A DNA stretch of 64,000 bases from Sipunculus nudus (GCA_026874595.1 CM049306.1:48176019-48240018), one strand, 5' to 3'. Counted from the first letter of the stretch, positions 50,537-61,639 are shown. Numbers and translations are program-made. The notes: generated by a model not told the origin, from the letters alone.

Positions 50537-52360
50537 TCACACACTCGGTAGGAAATTACCTGTAAAACAAGTTGTCCTTAGCACCGGTATGGAGGGCAAA
50601 AATGAGTTAATGACCCGTCTTCCGGACTTAACCGAGATTTTGTCGTATATACAGCTCCCCTGAACAAATAAAGGAATCTCGCTCACATGACTTTTGCTAT
50701 AAATGGCTCTGTAAGATTCACCCATCTTCGAATCTTACCTTAGTTTTGTTGGTATAAATCTGTCATAAAAAAGGCTTACAAAATTTAATAAAAAAAACTC
50801 TGAAACCCTTGAAAATGATGTCAATGTCAGCCAACCTAGAACTATACCTAGATTTTGTTCGTATACACCTGCTCTTAGGAAAAGCAAAAAAAAAAAAAGC
50901 CGATAAAAAATCGTAAAAAAATTAAAGAAGCATTCTCTAGTTGCATTAAAATCAGTTTTATCGATTACGTGCGTGTTTTTTTTTTTTTTTTTTTGGTTTT
51001 TTTTTGTTGTTGTCTTTTTTTCATCTTATTTTGTTCATATCTTCTAGTAAACCTTGTATCTGAAATATAAGTCATGACAGTTCACCCTGAACGCTATATC
51101 CCAACCTTCGGTATAATACTTCATTTTCAACGGTTATTTAGTTGCTTTCAAGAGCGTTTGTTTGAGCAATGACCTAGCTGATCCCGTGGAGCTGCTGTGT
51201 GTGTAAACAACAGGGTACTTGCATCCGACGCACAGACACACTACATCCCTGCATTATTTTTCCCGTTAAACACCTGGGGTCCAAAGAGGTTGGGTGAAGG
51301 GACTATTTCTAAGACCTCAAGCGTTTCGGGACAGATTCGTATGACAATTAATTATCATTACTAATTTAGATTTACCTTCTTTAAGATATTGAACTGTATT
51401 GTATTGTAAAGAAATTGTCTATAGAAATCTCACTGTCCTAAAAAATAGATCAAGGTTACCTATCTTGAACTTGAGTTTGTTGGTATTTATGTTTAATTCT
51501 TTTTGACACATCCCGCTCTCAAATAAACATTAAACGGACGGACGGCACGATAGACGAAAGAATTGCCGAACGACATGCATGAGTGACGACATTAGCCCAT
51601 CAGTATAGTCGTAGGACGGGGCTAAATTTTATAAAATTAATATAATGGTGGGGGTGTTGGGGTTGGTGTTGGGGGGGGGGGGGAGGGGTCCGGGGTAAAT
51701 ATCTCCCTCACTTTTCACTTTTTAGCAAAAGAGGATGGTCAATGTAATCACCCCCCCCCCCCCCCCCAAGATATTGAGAGAATCATATCTATATATTGGA
51801 AATGAAATATACATTTATTAATAATTAGAATAATAGACTTTTGTTCATTTTCTAAGTTTACTATGATATATTTTATATCTAAAATGGTTTAAAATTATAT
51901 ATACTTATGTTTAAAAACCTTATGCCGAATTGGTATCAATTTGAAATGTGTCAAACAGATAATAATATATATATGTGTGTGTGTGTGTGTTTGTGTGTCC
52001 AAACTTTGATTACCCCCCCCCCCCCCCCGTATATCATTAAACCCTTACCCACTCCCAGCCCTGCCTTAAATATTAATTGAAGCCGTACACTGGAGGAGGG
52101 CCATCATAACTAAAACTGAAATAGAAAATATTTATTCAATTTTAATTATGAGTACCAGTGGCAACAGTCAAATAATTGGAAGTGAACAAGAACATGGCAT
52201 GTAGATTTAAATAAAACCTATATACATTTATTTACTACCGGCAACTTTGCATGGTACGAGGGTATTAAAGTTCTGGTCTGACGGAACGTTAATTTCGAGT
52301 GCTTCTGACCCTGATCACTCCCACCCTGCCGTGCACAGTCTCATAGAAGATCGTATCACA
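49626..52360. other. No gene recognised
   Basis: It contains a (TA)n tract (50466-50533), poly-G (51671-51683) and poly-C (51751-51767, 52013-52028) tracts, and a weak ~108-bp periodicity of TTTTGTNNGTATA motifs (50638, 50746, 50855). A GGACGGACGGCACG stretch near 51535 resembles the microsatellite of the Helitron-like family. No coding signal. Confidence 0.5.
50466..50533. repeat. (TA)n microsatellite
   Basis: About 33 TA units with one interruption near the start. Confidence 0.95.
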
Positions 52361-52364
52361 AAAC

Positions 52365-52660
52365 AAAGATTATATCACATAGCAAAACTGTTATCACAGA
52401 TAATAACGGCTTGACTATGAATGGACAGACGCTCCAATCTTTCTAACAAACGATCTGTTTACTGAAGCATTAATATATGGCATGATACATATGTGACGTG
52501 TACCACTTGACATTCTGTGTATTCTCCTGGCAGCAAGGTCCTTCGGAGTGTGATTTCTTTTCCTGAGATGGAGAAGCAGAGGGCGAAGTCTTAATGGGTC
52601 ATCAGCTACCACAACATTATAAGGTAAAGACACACATATGATTTTATATATATATATATA
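52365..52660 (-). repeat. Dispersed repeat, copy paired with 57222-57480
   Basis: Colinear with 57222-57480. Shared stretches include CGATCTGTTTACTGAAGCAT and CACTTGACATTCTGTGTATT, and both copies run into a (TA)n tract. On the minus strand both copies keep a partly similar open frame with MPYI-ASVNRS in common. A third, shorter match lies at about 52741-52800. The source element is unknown. Confidence 0.65.
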
Positions 52661-52670
52661 TATATATATA
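52645..52670. repeat. (TA)n microsatellite
   Basis: Thirteen TA units at the end of the dispersed repeat copy. Confidence 0.9.
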
Positions 52671-52959
52671 AATACATGTATATATAATTTACTGAATATA
52701 TTTCATTTACTTTATAAATCATTTACAATATATATTAATAGTTCCTAATTGGTCATCAGTTGCCACATCATTAAAAGGCATAGACGCACACACAATATTT
52801 AATATACACACATAAAAATACAAAAAAATCTTTTCTGTGTATACCAATTCCATCTTTATACAATGAACCAGCATGGCTATTCATACATCTATATATTTAT
52901 AATATTTTCCCGCACACTATATACTGCTATCAGTTTGCTTTATACTTTGCTATGCAAAG

Positions 52960-54840
52960 TCGCCGTGCCGACACATGTAGTGGGTGTGACTACGTCACTA
53001 CCATGTCGTTTCTTCAATGATTCCTGTAAAAGTGTGCAAATACACAAGAGGGGTTTGGATACTGGCTCGCTGTACAAGCCATTGGTCGGAACGGCAGACC
53101 TAACAGGCCCGATGGGATCGGTGGCTAGTAAGTTACGGAAAAGGACAACATGATCGCGGACACACTCCGGAACATACACTAGGTCCCGACGGGACCCCAG
53201 TTCGATGCCGAACGCATGAGGAAGTTGTTCAGTACGTAAGGCAAGAGGAAAAAGAGTTTTACTCGCCTCTGGCAAAGGTGGAGAGCTGTTATGCTCAGAT
53301 AGCAGAGGATGAGCCGCTATTGAGAGCGATCTCAAAAGCGGAAGTCAGTTAGAAGCAGAAAAAACTCAAGAGCAGGAAAGCCCCGGGGGAGGACGGCCTC
53401 ACCAGGGACGTACTGATCAACTTGCCGGAGGAAAGGCTAGGAGCGCTCACATCCGTGTTCAACGCGTGTCCGAAACTGGGGTACTTCCCGAGGGCATGGA
53501 AAAGGGCGAACGTGATCATGATCCCGAAGCCGGGAAAAGATCACTCGCTACCGAACAGCTACCGACCCATCAGTCTACTGCCTGTACTGGGGAAAAGTGC
53601 TAGAGCGGGTAATGGCTGACAGGATCAGCGGGCACTTAGAGAACGCAAAGTTCTTTAACCCGGATCAGAGCGGGTTCCGTAAGGGTAGGTCGACGAATGA
53701 CATACTGTTTAGGCTGACACAGTCGGTAGGACAATGCTTGCAGCGTTCTTATGACACCATAGGACTATTCCTAGATGCCGAGAAAGCCTTCGACGAAGTA
53801 TGGCGGGATGGAATAAGGTATAAGATCGCAACGCAAGCCAAACTGCCGGCTGGATTTGTGAGGTTCCTCTCATCCTTCCTAAGTGACAGAAAGTTATCGG
53901 TCAGAGTAGGTGACGCAAAGTCGCATGAGATCGAACCCACCGATCGCACACCACAGGGATCAGCTTTCAGCCCGCTGCTCTATGTCATCTATGACAACGA
54001 CATGTTTAGCCTGTCAGAGAAAAAGGGAGTCCGCACGGGGGCTACGAGCCAATTCGCGGAAGACACTGAGCTATAGACACATAGTAAACGAGCATGTACC
54101 CAGGCTACAGGCTGGTCTAGACGAGGTGACAAGGTAGTGCACCAAATGGCGAGTAAACGTCAATGTGACAAAAACGCAGGCTGGCGAGTACGGAAGGCAT
54201 CTGAAAGGCAGCAAGGCCGGCAAAGCAAAGAAGCTTTTTACCGACCTTAAAATGTGGCTCGACTGGCCAAAGATCAGCGGCAAACGGAACCCCGACACTA
54301 TCACCACACTCGAGAAAGTTGAGGAGGGGTAAAAAGGCTTCGGAGCACTGCAGCGCCCGACTGCAAATGTAATAAACGGGCCGTCCATCGGATGAGGACT
54401 TAAAATAGCGGTCCCGTGTCCAGAAGGGGATGGGCACGCAAAAGACCCCATAATGTGTTTCGGTAGTCTGGAGGAGGAGGCCAGCCTGTTGCCGGCAGTA
54501 TGGAACCCGGCCCTTTAGAGTCAACTGTTTGGTGGATAAAAGCTATGGGGATCCCGAAAGGAGCAGGGACAAGGATCCAAGACGTTAAAACCCGGGGGTC
54601 CGGTTAGGACCATTAGGGATAAGGCTCAAGACATGATGGCACAAAGCTCCAGAGAAGGCTTCAGTGAGGGTCCGATCGAACGAAAACTGTACCTGGCCGA
54701 AAGAGACAAGGCCCAGGGCGGGACTTACGGAAGTCCAGGGGTAGTCCGGTTGCGCTCAGACATTACTGGCAGGTTGCGACGCTCAGGCTCCCGGAAAACC
54801 TGGGGGATCCCCCAGTGCTAGGCTGTAGGCAAAGGCGGAC
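52960..54840 (+). mobile_element. Non-LTR retrotransposon remnant (Jockey/I-like RT)
   Basis: Composition turns GC-rich at about 52960 and stays so until the SINE at 54950. The strand encodes pieces of an ORF2 protein from the region before the RT domain through the thumb. No endonuclease was found, so the copy is 5'-truncated. It is unrelated in sequence to the LINE at 42.8-48.4 kb. Confidence 0.75.
53340..54140 (+). pseudogene. Reverse transcriptase domain of a Jockey/I-like LINE
   Basis: RT motifs appear in order: SRKAPGEDGLTRDVL near 53375, VIMIPKPGKDHSLPNSYRPI (in the frame 53422-53619), then a shift into the frame 53597-54076 with QSGFRKGRSTNDILF, LFLDAEKAFDEVWRDG, TPQGSAFSPLLY and QFAEDTEL. 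The catalytic box normally reads FADD; here it is FAED, so one metal-binding Asp is replaced by Glu. A stop follows at once, and the thumb (LQAGLDEVTR) continues in another frame. The enzyme would be inactive. Confidence 0.85.
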
Positions 54841-54949
54841 CAGGCCTAGCAAACTGTCGTGCCAGTTCTGGCGACCTCAGTGCAAACCCACCCGATGAGG
54901 CAACTTAGAAACCCCGAGTTACTGCCTGACTGTGTAACGGACATGGATG

Positions 54950-55060
54950 GATCTGGCGTAGCCAAATGGTTAAGGCAGCCGACCGGAATTAGGAAGATCG
55001 TGGGTTCGATTCCCACCGGCCGTGAACCGACTTTTCTATGCATACTATTTGTATATATGT
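54950..55060 (+). mobile_element. tRNA-derived SINE head
   Basis: An RNA polymerase III A box (TAGCCAAATGG, 54959-54969) and a perfect B box (GGTTCGATTCC, 55003-55013) are spaced as in a tRNA. The D stem (GCC/GGC) and T stem (GTGGG/CCCAC) pair, but only 4 of 7 acceptor pairs form and no normal anticodon arm is evident. This is therefore a tRNA-derived SINE or tRNA-like relic, with a short tail that runs into (TA)n. Confidence 0.75.
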
Positions 55061-55063
55061 ATA

Positions 55064-55107
<44 letters not shown>
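55051..55107. repeat. (TA)n microsatellite
   Basis: TA-rich tract that forms the 3' tail of the SINE-like sequence. Confidence 0.9.
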
Positions 55108-55112
<5 letters not shown>

Positions 55113-55217
55113 CAATAGCTATAGCACCGCGAGCGTGAAACTTGAGTTGCAACAAATTGTGTAAATAAGGTGTTTTTACAATTATACATATATAGTATAC
55201 AATTATATATTATATAT

Positions 55218-55410
55218 AGTGAAACCTATATAATACGGGCCTCCTTAGACTGGGCCAAACTGCACCCCCCCCCCCCCTCCTTTATAGAGGTGCCCACTAT
55301 ACGGAGGTCATGGTCGAAACATAAATAATAAGAACGAGAAGAATTTGAACTGTCTGAAAGTGCCCACTATATAGAGGTGCCTACTTATGGAGGTGCCCAG
55401 TAGGAGAGGA

Positions 55411-55413
<3 letters not shown>
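55218..55413. mobile_element. pogo/Tc1-like MITE, copy 1
   Basis: It starts AGTGAAACCTATATAAT and contains ACTATATAGAGGTGCC and GGAGGTGCCCAGTAGGAGAG near its end. It is a diverged copy of 57554-57740. AGTGAAACCTCTATAA-type ends are typical of pogo/Tigger-group elements, which duplicate TA; here the surroundings are TA-rich so the duplication cannot be seen. A C14 tract lies inside (55264-55277). Confidence 0.55.
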
Positions 55414-55493
<80 letters not shown>

Positions 55494-55495
55494 AT
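55414..55495. repeat. (CT)n/(TA)n compound microsatellite
   Basis: About 14 CT units followed by about 26 TA units. Confidence 0.95.
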
Positions 55496-55654
55496 GTTAC
55501 AAAAACATTTACTAAATATATTTATTAATTATTTAATTTACTTTATTCTATTACTATTTTATTTACTATATTACAATCTAATTTACTATTTAATATACTA
55601 TTTACCATATATACTGTTTTATAACTATGAAGAAAAACATCACTGTAAATTCAC

Positions 55655-55780
55655 TACAGACTGTTTCACGGGATGAGATCCGATCCTCAGGTGAATGTTT
55701 GTTAAAATGAAGCTAACGGCGTGGTTTGAAAAGCCGAGGCTATGCGAGATAACGAGATTATGCTTTGTGCGTATCGGGGA
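55655..55780 (-). repeat. (TA)n-linked dispersed repeat with hammerhead-like core, copy 2
   Basis: The reverse complement matches 2405-2580. Here the boxes read CTGAGGA (complement of 55684-55690) and GAAA (complement of 55664-55667), again 16 bases apart. The small hairpin between them is GGAT with ATCC, so a G-U pair in copy 1 corresponds to an A-U pair here. Confidence 0.5.
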
Positions 55781-56744
55781 TAGCTGTATAGTATTATATA
55801 AAGTTTATTATTTATGATATAGTAACTTACAGTTCATAATTAAAGACAAATTCACTGTTATATTAAAATTATATAATTTGTATATTTTGTATATTTTACA
55901 AAGGTTTACTGAACAGATACACCTGACTAACAACACGCGACATCTAATACTTAAAAAATGGAATTCGGCTCTTATTTTGTTCGCTATGTTCTCTAAAACC
56001 GCGTTGTGTACAATACTGTGTCATACATCATTTTAAAGGTTATTATCCTCGCGGTGACATCGGTGATACGAGAATAAATAATCTTTTAATTCACATATAA
56101 TTTTGAGTGTTTTCCGTTTTTACTGACTTGCACGGAGGTTAGACCGAGCACAGCCGAACTGCCTTCGGCGATGACCGGAATTCGTGAATCGTGGTCACTC
56201 AACCTCAAACACTATTAAGGACTATTGTTCATATGAATATATTATAACGCTTGCTTTCAGTTAGGGATCTGAGCATGTCTGGCCTTACATTTGAACGAGG
56301 CTCTCTACCACATGTGTGGTCAATAAAAGAGAAAAACACATGTTTCTCGCTTTATGAAATGGAGAGTTCAACCAAGGACACGGCAGGAGGATTAATGAAA
56401 AAACCTAATTCGAGGTCCCAAATTGTAGGGGTGGAATGGGGTGGGGATGGTTGGGGTGGAGGGGGGCGGGGGTTTCAGACCTCAAATTTTGTCTGATTCG
56501 ATTAAAAAAAGGTTGCGGTGGCTGAAAATGGGATACGGACCCGCTGCATGGAGTCCCGTTTGGTCCGCTTCTGCTACTTACCAGGTATGCATATTTCTGT
56601 TTCTTTCTTCAGGAACAGTTTCATATCATCAGCCCAGTCATATACGTCCAACGATAGAATTCAGTCAAATATTATCGAAAACCTGAATGCCTTCGCGTCT
56701 TATTCCGGTTGGCAGTGTAAACATCATCACTGACCAGGTCTTCA
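55781..56744. other. No gene recognised
   Basis: Mixed sequence with a G-rich segment at about 56428-56475 (GGGGTGGGGATGG and following). No coding family recognised on either strand. Confidence 0.45.
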
Positions 56745-56999
56745 AGGTAAACATACCGGGGTATATGAATTTTTTGCCACGAGCAGATCGCAAAAAAATG
56801 AATGTAAAAAATATTTATCCATATCTTATTGAGACAGTTTCCCGCTGAAAACCTATATTTTCTGTTAACTTTTAGAATAAGAAATGAGCCAACATTCCAC
56901 ATCTCAGTAAATATATCTCCCCAAACCCGGAAATAAGCCCGGTAAATCGGGTTTATCAGCTAGTTTATCAATAATCATAGGGGTTTGCGTATTTTGTCA

Positions 57000-57225
57000 T
57001 AGAGGTCTGTTACAAAGAAAGCACTGTCAAGGAACCAAACTGTGCATAATCGCATTTTTAAAACTGGTTTCCAAAAAAATTAGCAAGTAGCATATACAGA
57101 TGCGACACCATAACGTGTAACAGAAACAAATATGTTGATTTCGCCGAAGAAAATATAACGTTGGATCTCAATTCTTCCATTCACGACCACTCACTACACA
57201 CGCTGGTATATAGTATACACAGGAT
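57000..57225 (+). repeat. Direct duplication, left copy
   Basis: Matches 57762-57975 in order, for example AGGTCTGTTACAAAGA, ACTGGTTTCCAAAAAA and GATGCGACACCATAACGTGT. Confidence 0.8.
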
Positions 57226-57480
57226 CACATAGCAACACTTTTATTACAAATAATAACGGCTCGACTATGACTGGACGGACGCTCCAATCTATCTACCAAC
57301 GATCTGTTTACTGAAGCATAAATATATGGCATGATATATGACGTGTGCCACTTGACATTCTGTGTATTCTCCTGGAGGCAAATTTTTTCGGAGTGTGATT
57401 TAGTTTCCTGAGATGGAGAAGTTGATGGGTCTTCAGCTACTTCATCATTATTATAAGGTATAGGCGCACACATGATTATA
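57222..57480 (-). repeat. Dispersed repeat, copy paired with 52365-52660
   Basis: Colinear with the earlier copy and also followed by (TA)n. The minus-strand frame 57473-57225 retains MPYIYASVNRSLV, similar to the other copy. Confidence 0.65.
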
Positions 57481-57504
57481 TATATATATATTATATATAT
57501 GTTG

Positions 57505-57547
<43 letters not shown>
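57476..57547. repeat. (TA)n microsatellite
   Basis: Interrupted TA tract between the dispersed repeat and the MITE. Confidence 0.9.
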
Positions 57548-57550
<3 letters not shown>

Positions 57551-57553
57551 AAA

Positions 57554-57740
57554 TACAGTGAAACCTCTATAATATGGGCACCCTCAGACTAGACCAAACT
57601 GCCCAATTTATAGAGGTGTCCACGATATGGAGGTCATGATCGTAACGTAAATAATAAGACCGTGAAAAATTTGGGCTGTAAAAATGTTCCCAATATATAG
57701 AGGTGTCCACTTTATGGAGGTACCCAGGAGGAGAGATTCA
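57554..57740. mobile_element. pogo/Tc1-like MITE, copy 2
   Basis: It starts AGTGAAACCTCTATAAT and runs through TATAGAGGTGTCCAC twice, ending GGAGGAGAGATTCAACT. It is colinear with 55218-55413. The flanks are TA-rich. It is short and non-coding. Confidence 0.6.
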
Positions 57741-57761
57741 ACTATATATATATATATAGGT

Positions 57762-57975
57762 CTGTTACAAAGATACCACCGTCCAGGCATAAAACTGTTC
57801 ATAATCGTATTTTATTTAACTGGTTTCCAAAAAATGACAAGTAGCTAACAGATGCGACACCATAACGTGTAACTGTAACAAGTATGTTAATCTTGCCGAA
57901 AAAAAAATCTTCGTTCGAATCTCAATTCGCTCATTCACGACCACTCCCAACACACGGTGGTATACAGGATCCAGG
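57762..57975 (+). repeat. Direct duplication, right copy
   Basis: Counterpart of 57000-57225, with about ten to fifteen percent differences by eye and small indels. Confidence 0.8.
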
Positions 57976-58739
57976 GTTTTTCCAGAGGATGTCACCAGAG
58001 AGAGGTGACAAACAGAAGCGGATCCAGGGGAGGCGGGGAGGGGGGGTTGCGTGCCTACAGGAATGTGACGCATGCAATTCTTTTTGTTCTTTTTTGTTTG
58101 CGTTACAGCTCCTAAGGTTGAGAAATTATACCCTCTAAAGCTTAGTCGGTTCGACCATGATATTCGGCGTTCGGCGTGAGGATACGCAACAATCCCTACA
58201 TATAACGCATGATACAGTTTTGTTGACTCTGTTGAGATATAAATTGTAACTTTAATGTTCAGTATGTTTGAAAATATCGGCTCTTACTCTCAAGAAAATC
58301 AGACAATTATTATCTCCTTCGGCTCTTGAAAAGACATGCTGGGAAGGCTTAGGAGGGTCTATTCTTAGGCCACATCATCGGGATTTATGGGACGTGGTGT
58401 GGCTATTTCAGTTCGAAATGAAATGGATATCCAGGTAAAGCAAATTAAAAATATTAAAATGGCAGATTGCTTATGTTAAATTGTGTTATGGAAAACTAGC
58501 TGATAAACCCGGTATACCGGGCTTTTTACCGGGGTTGGGGATATATATTAACTGAGATGTGGAATGTTGGCTAATTTGTTATTCTAAAAGTTAAAAGAAA
58601 ATATAGGTTTTCAGTGGGATACTGTCTCAATAAGATATGTACACATATATTTTACATTTATTTTGTGGCGCTTGGCAAAAAAATCATACCCGGGTGTGTT
58701 TACCTGACTAGATAAAATAGGCAATTTACACGATAATAA

Positions 58740-60480
58740 AAAAACAAGTCAGAAACATTTTTAACTCTATATGTGAGACATTTGATAAAACCGATGTATG
58801 GAGGAGGAGATATCCTAATAAAAAAAATATACATGGAGAAGAAAGATCTTTCAGAGCGTATACTGATGAAGAGATGTCCGACAAGGTGACCCTTAATCAC
58901 CCTCTTTATTTATCCTATCACTAGAAGCATTGGCAACTAAAGTAAAGCAAAATGATAAAATTGAGGGTTTACAAAAAAATTGAAAATAGCCATATTAAAA
59001 TGTTGATTTATGCTGATGATGTTACAGCAATTATCAAAGATAAAATTCTGCCTCCTGTTTTTTTTAAGAAATTAAATTATTTGGTATTTTTTCTGGTTTG
59101 CAAATAAATATGGAAAAAAACCTAGGACTTGGCTAGGTTAAGAAAAAGATAATAAAGATACATTATTTGGTATTAAATGGCCGGGTGGCACACTTACTAC
59201 CAGGTATATCAATTTCATACAGTAAAGAAAAGCAGAAAAATTTAATTTTCATGAAAAGATCGACAAAATTAGCAAGCTTGTAAATATATAGCCTGAAAAG
59301 CCGTAATCTAACAATTATAGGTAGAATTCAAATTATTGAATCATTTTTAATATCAAAACATCAGTATTGTTTCTCATGATTTGGTCTACCAAAAGGTGTC
59401 ATACAGAAATTGAATACAATTATATTTAACTTCATATGGAGAGGAAAGAGAGAGAAATTAAAACGTGATGTTCTTATACAAGATACTGAAGATGGAGGTT
59501 AAAAAGCACCTCATGTAGAATCCATTATCAATACGTGTGAACTAAGATGGGTTAAGAAATATTTGTATGGAACTTATGGGCCAATGAAACTTTTTTGGGA
59601 ATATAATTTGAAAAAAATTCTTTACCTTACCAGGGATGATTTTTTTTGCTCATACACAAGGGACATTCTTAAGAATTCTGTAAAGCCAATTGAAACCTTT
59701 AATTCTGGAGTGCTGAGAGCGTGGTATAATATTAGGTATGATACTGAAAATGTATATAATCAGGTTGTATGGTATAATTCTCATCTAAAACCCAACTCTT
59801 TTATGTTAAAGAGGCTAGTTTATTGTTTGTCAGGTATCTTTTAATTGAATATGGTGAAGTTATACCATTTAGAGAGTGGCAAAAACGGGGTGTTCAAGAA
59901 AGATTCTATTTGGAGGGAAACATTATCTATTGTGAGGGAAAAAAATTGAATTAATGTGCCCATTATTCATACGCAGATACCATTATCAAATGAACTGTGT
60001 ATTGATCATGATCTTAATTTTGATAGATGTGATTAAAAAAAGTTTGTATTCATTTTTGTACAAAAACACTCATTTTTTTTAAAATTAACTCCAAATATCA
60101 GTAATATGTTGATACCAATAAAGATATATACTGGAATGAATTCTTTTTGAAATGTGAAATATCTCTTTTGCAAGTTAGAATATTGCATGATATATTATAT
60201 TAATTAACAATTACTGGTTAACTAAGTGGAAGGTAAAATCAGTTAGTAAATGTGTTTTCTGTAAGTGTGAGGTAGAAAATCTAGAACATATGTTTTGGTT
60301 ATGTAAGTGTATTTTCTGTAAGTGTGAGGTAGAAAATCTAGAACATATGTTTTGGTTATGTAAGTGTATTTTCTGTAAGTGTGAGGTAGAAAATCTAGAA
60401 CATATGTTTTGGTTATGTAAGTGTATTTTCTGTAAGTGTGAGGTAGAAAATCTAGAACATATGTTTTGGTTATGTAGCTT
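58740..60480 (+). mobile_element. 5'-truncated L1/Tx1-like LINE remnant
   Basis: Plus-strand frames carry, in order, a degraded GCPT-x-PLIT-LF box, LEALATKVKQ (58926 on), a YADDV-type box near 59008, FSGLQINMEK, NTIIFNFIWRGK-type sequence (about 59417), ELRWVKKYLYG and a C-terminal zinc finger. The longest surviving frame is 59563-59844 (MYGTYGPMKLFWEYNLKK). This order is characteristic of the RT 3' half and C-terminal region of L1/Tx1-type elements. Stops and frameshifts are frequent. The finger has been multiplied into a 57-bp tandem repeat at the end. Confidence 0.75.
60247..60477 (+). repeat. 57-bp tandem repeat, four copies, in a LINE zinc finger
   Basis: TTTTCTGTAAGTGTGAGG starts at 60255, 60312, 60369 and 60426, exactly 57 bases apart. 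Fifty-seven is a multiple of three, so the frame holds and each unit encodes 19 residues containing CKC, EVENLEHMFW and LCK. This multiplies the C-x2-C ... H ... C finger found once in related LINEs. Units are almost identical, so the expansion is much younger than the surrounding decay. Confidence 0.9.
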
Positions 60481-60483
60481 TCA

Positions 60484-60963
60484 CAGTGCATAAAGACCAT
60501 ACCTCAGACTACGGACCAGCACCCCTGAGTCCATTTATGGAAACTCAGGATACATCCTCGACGGGCTCAGAGCCTCAGACACCAGCAGTTAACCTGCAGC
60601 CGCACTTCGAGGCGGAGACTACAACTTAACGGAAGGCTAGCATTCCACTTTCCGCGGAGGCTAACCAAAAGACAACTGGACTGACTACTAGACCAGTCCT
60701 ACAACCGACCAAGGAACAGACAAAATACAAACGACGAAGGACGCGAGTCGAACAAAACACAAACCAAGCCAACGAGCTCCAATGCTCCATAGTCCCTGCT
60801 CCCTAAGAATTCTCGCCATCCGAGGGAAACTGCACCAACACACTTGGACAACAACCACCCAACGCAAACACACCGACACTGACAGACAACCCCACTGCAA
60901 ACACATACGCCTACGTCAGGACAGTCGGGATCGCCCCTGAACTATTCCTGAAATCTCTCAGAC
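60484..60963. other. GC-elevated segment, unidentified
   Basis: Composition changes sharply from the AT-rich LINE. Plus-strand frames are rich in Pro, Thr, Gln and Asn with several stops. It lies between the LINE finger repeat and the LTR. It could be a LINE ORF fragment or an insertion target. I recognise no family. Confidence 0.3.
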
Positions 60964-61614
60964 TGTGTAACAGGTGCTCTTTTTATTGTGTGACACTGGC
61001 GTAACTCGTGTTGTTATGTTTAATCCGTACTGGTTGAACTCTCGTTGTCATGTGGGCCTTGAGCTTTAACGCTTGGTCGTGGGTCACGTGATGAGCCTGG
61101 CATGTGTGGAGATACACAGCGCTGTTCTTTCTAGAGAATTCCTGAAACGTGTGTTGGGCAAGACCTTATAGACTGTTCTAGAAGTGGAAAATTCCCGGCT
61201 TGAGGTGTGAAGGTATATAAAGGGCTGTTTTTTTTAGCCAGAGGCCAGAAAGCAGAGCAGATACCATCGGAAGCGTGTGTCAGATTCTAAGATCTTATCC
61301 GACGAATGCGGCAATTATATATTTTCAAGAACTTTCTCCTGGATTTTATACATTTGGACTTCAGTTTACTTTCTGTGTTGTTGCAAGAACTTTCCACTGG
61401 ACTGTCATTCTCCGAGATTTTACATTCAAAGGACTTATCTTAGTGATGGTGTTGGTATCGAGGTACTGTACCATTATCTTTCTGTGTGATTGTATTGACT
61501 TGTTGCTCTAACGCTGTGTTACTGTATAATTGTATTGATTTAGTGTATTGTATTGTTAGGGTTGTTTTGTGTTCATCACGCACACGTGATCTGTTTATAT
61601 TAGGTTCCGTAACA
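60964..61614 (+). repeat. Left LTR, about 651 bp
   Basis: It begins TGTGTAACAG and ends CCGTAACA, giving the usual TG...CA borders. It ends six bases before the primer binding site and contains a TATA box. The second LTR is outside the window, so the borders are inferred. Confidence 0.65.
61214..61223 (+). promoter_or_regulatory. LTR TATA box
   Basis: TATATAAAGG, a strong TATA match about 400 bases before the LTR end, suitable for transcription of the element. Confidence 0.6.
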
Positions 61615-61620
61615 TAAAAT

Positions 61621-61639
61621 TGGGGGCTCTCGTCGGGAT
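61621..61639 (+). other. Primer binding site, tRNA-Pro-like
   Basis: TGGGGGCTCTCGTCGGGAT closely resembles the classical proline-tRNA primer site of retroelements, differing by a two-base insertion and a one-base deletion. It lies six bases after the LTR end. Confidence 0.7.

Larger units (their letters stand above)
56745..58705. mobile_element. ~2-kb element with long inverted ends
   Basis: The left arm, 56745-56965, is the reverse complement of 58493-58705 with moderate divergence. Arms begin AGGTAAACA with CCSGGGTAT and end GGGTTTATCAGCTAGTTT. Inside are a 215-bp direct duplication (57000-57225 and 57762-57975), a dispersed repeat copy, a (TA)n tract and the second pogo-like MITE. No transposase frame is visible, so it may be a fold-back type or other non-autonomous DNA element. 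Target duplications were not found. Confidence 0.6.

Noticed and set aside
52940-53335. Minus-strand 131-codon frame
   Set aside because: Antisense to the reverse transcriptase remnant on the plus strand.
54071-54524. Two minus-strand frames of 126 and 135 codons
   Set aside because: Antisense to the decayed 3' part of the plus-strand LINE.
54950-55025. Functional tRNA gene
   Set aside because: A and B boxes are good, but the acceptor stem pairs at only 4 of 7 positions and no normal anticodon arm forms. A tRNA-derived SINE fits better.
60243-60500. Minus-strand repetitive frame
   Set aside because: Shadow of the 57-bp tandem repeat, whose plus-strand frame carries the zinc finger.
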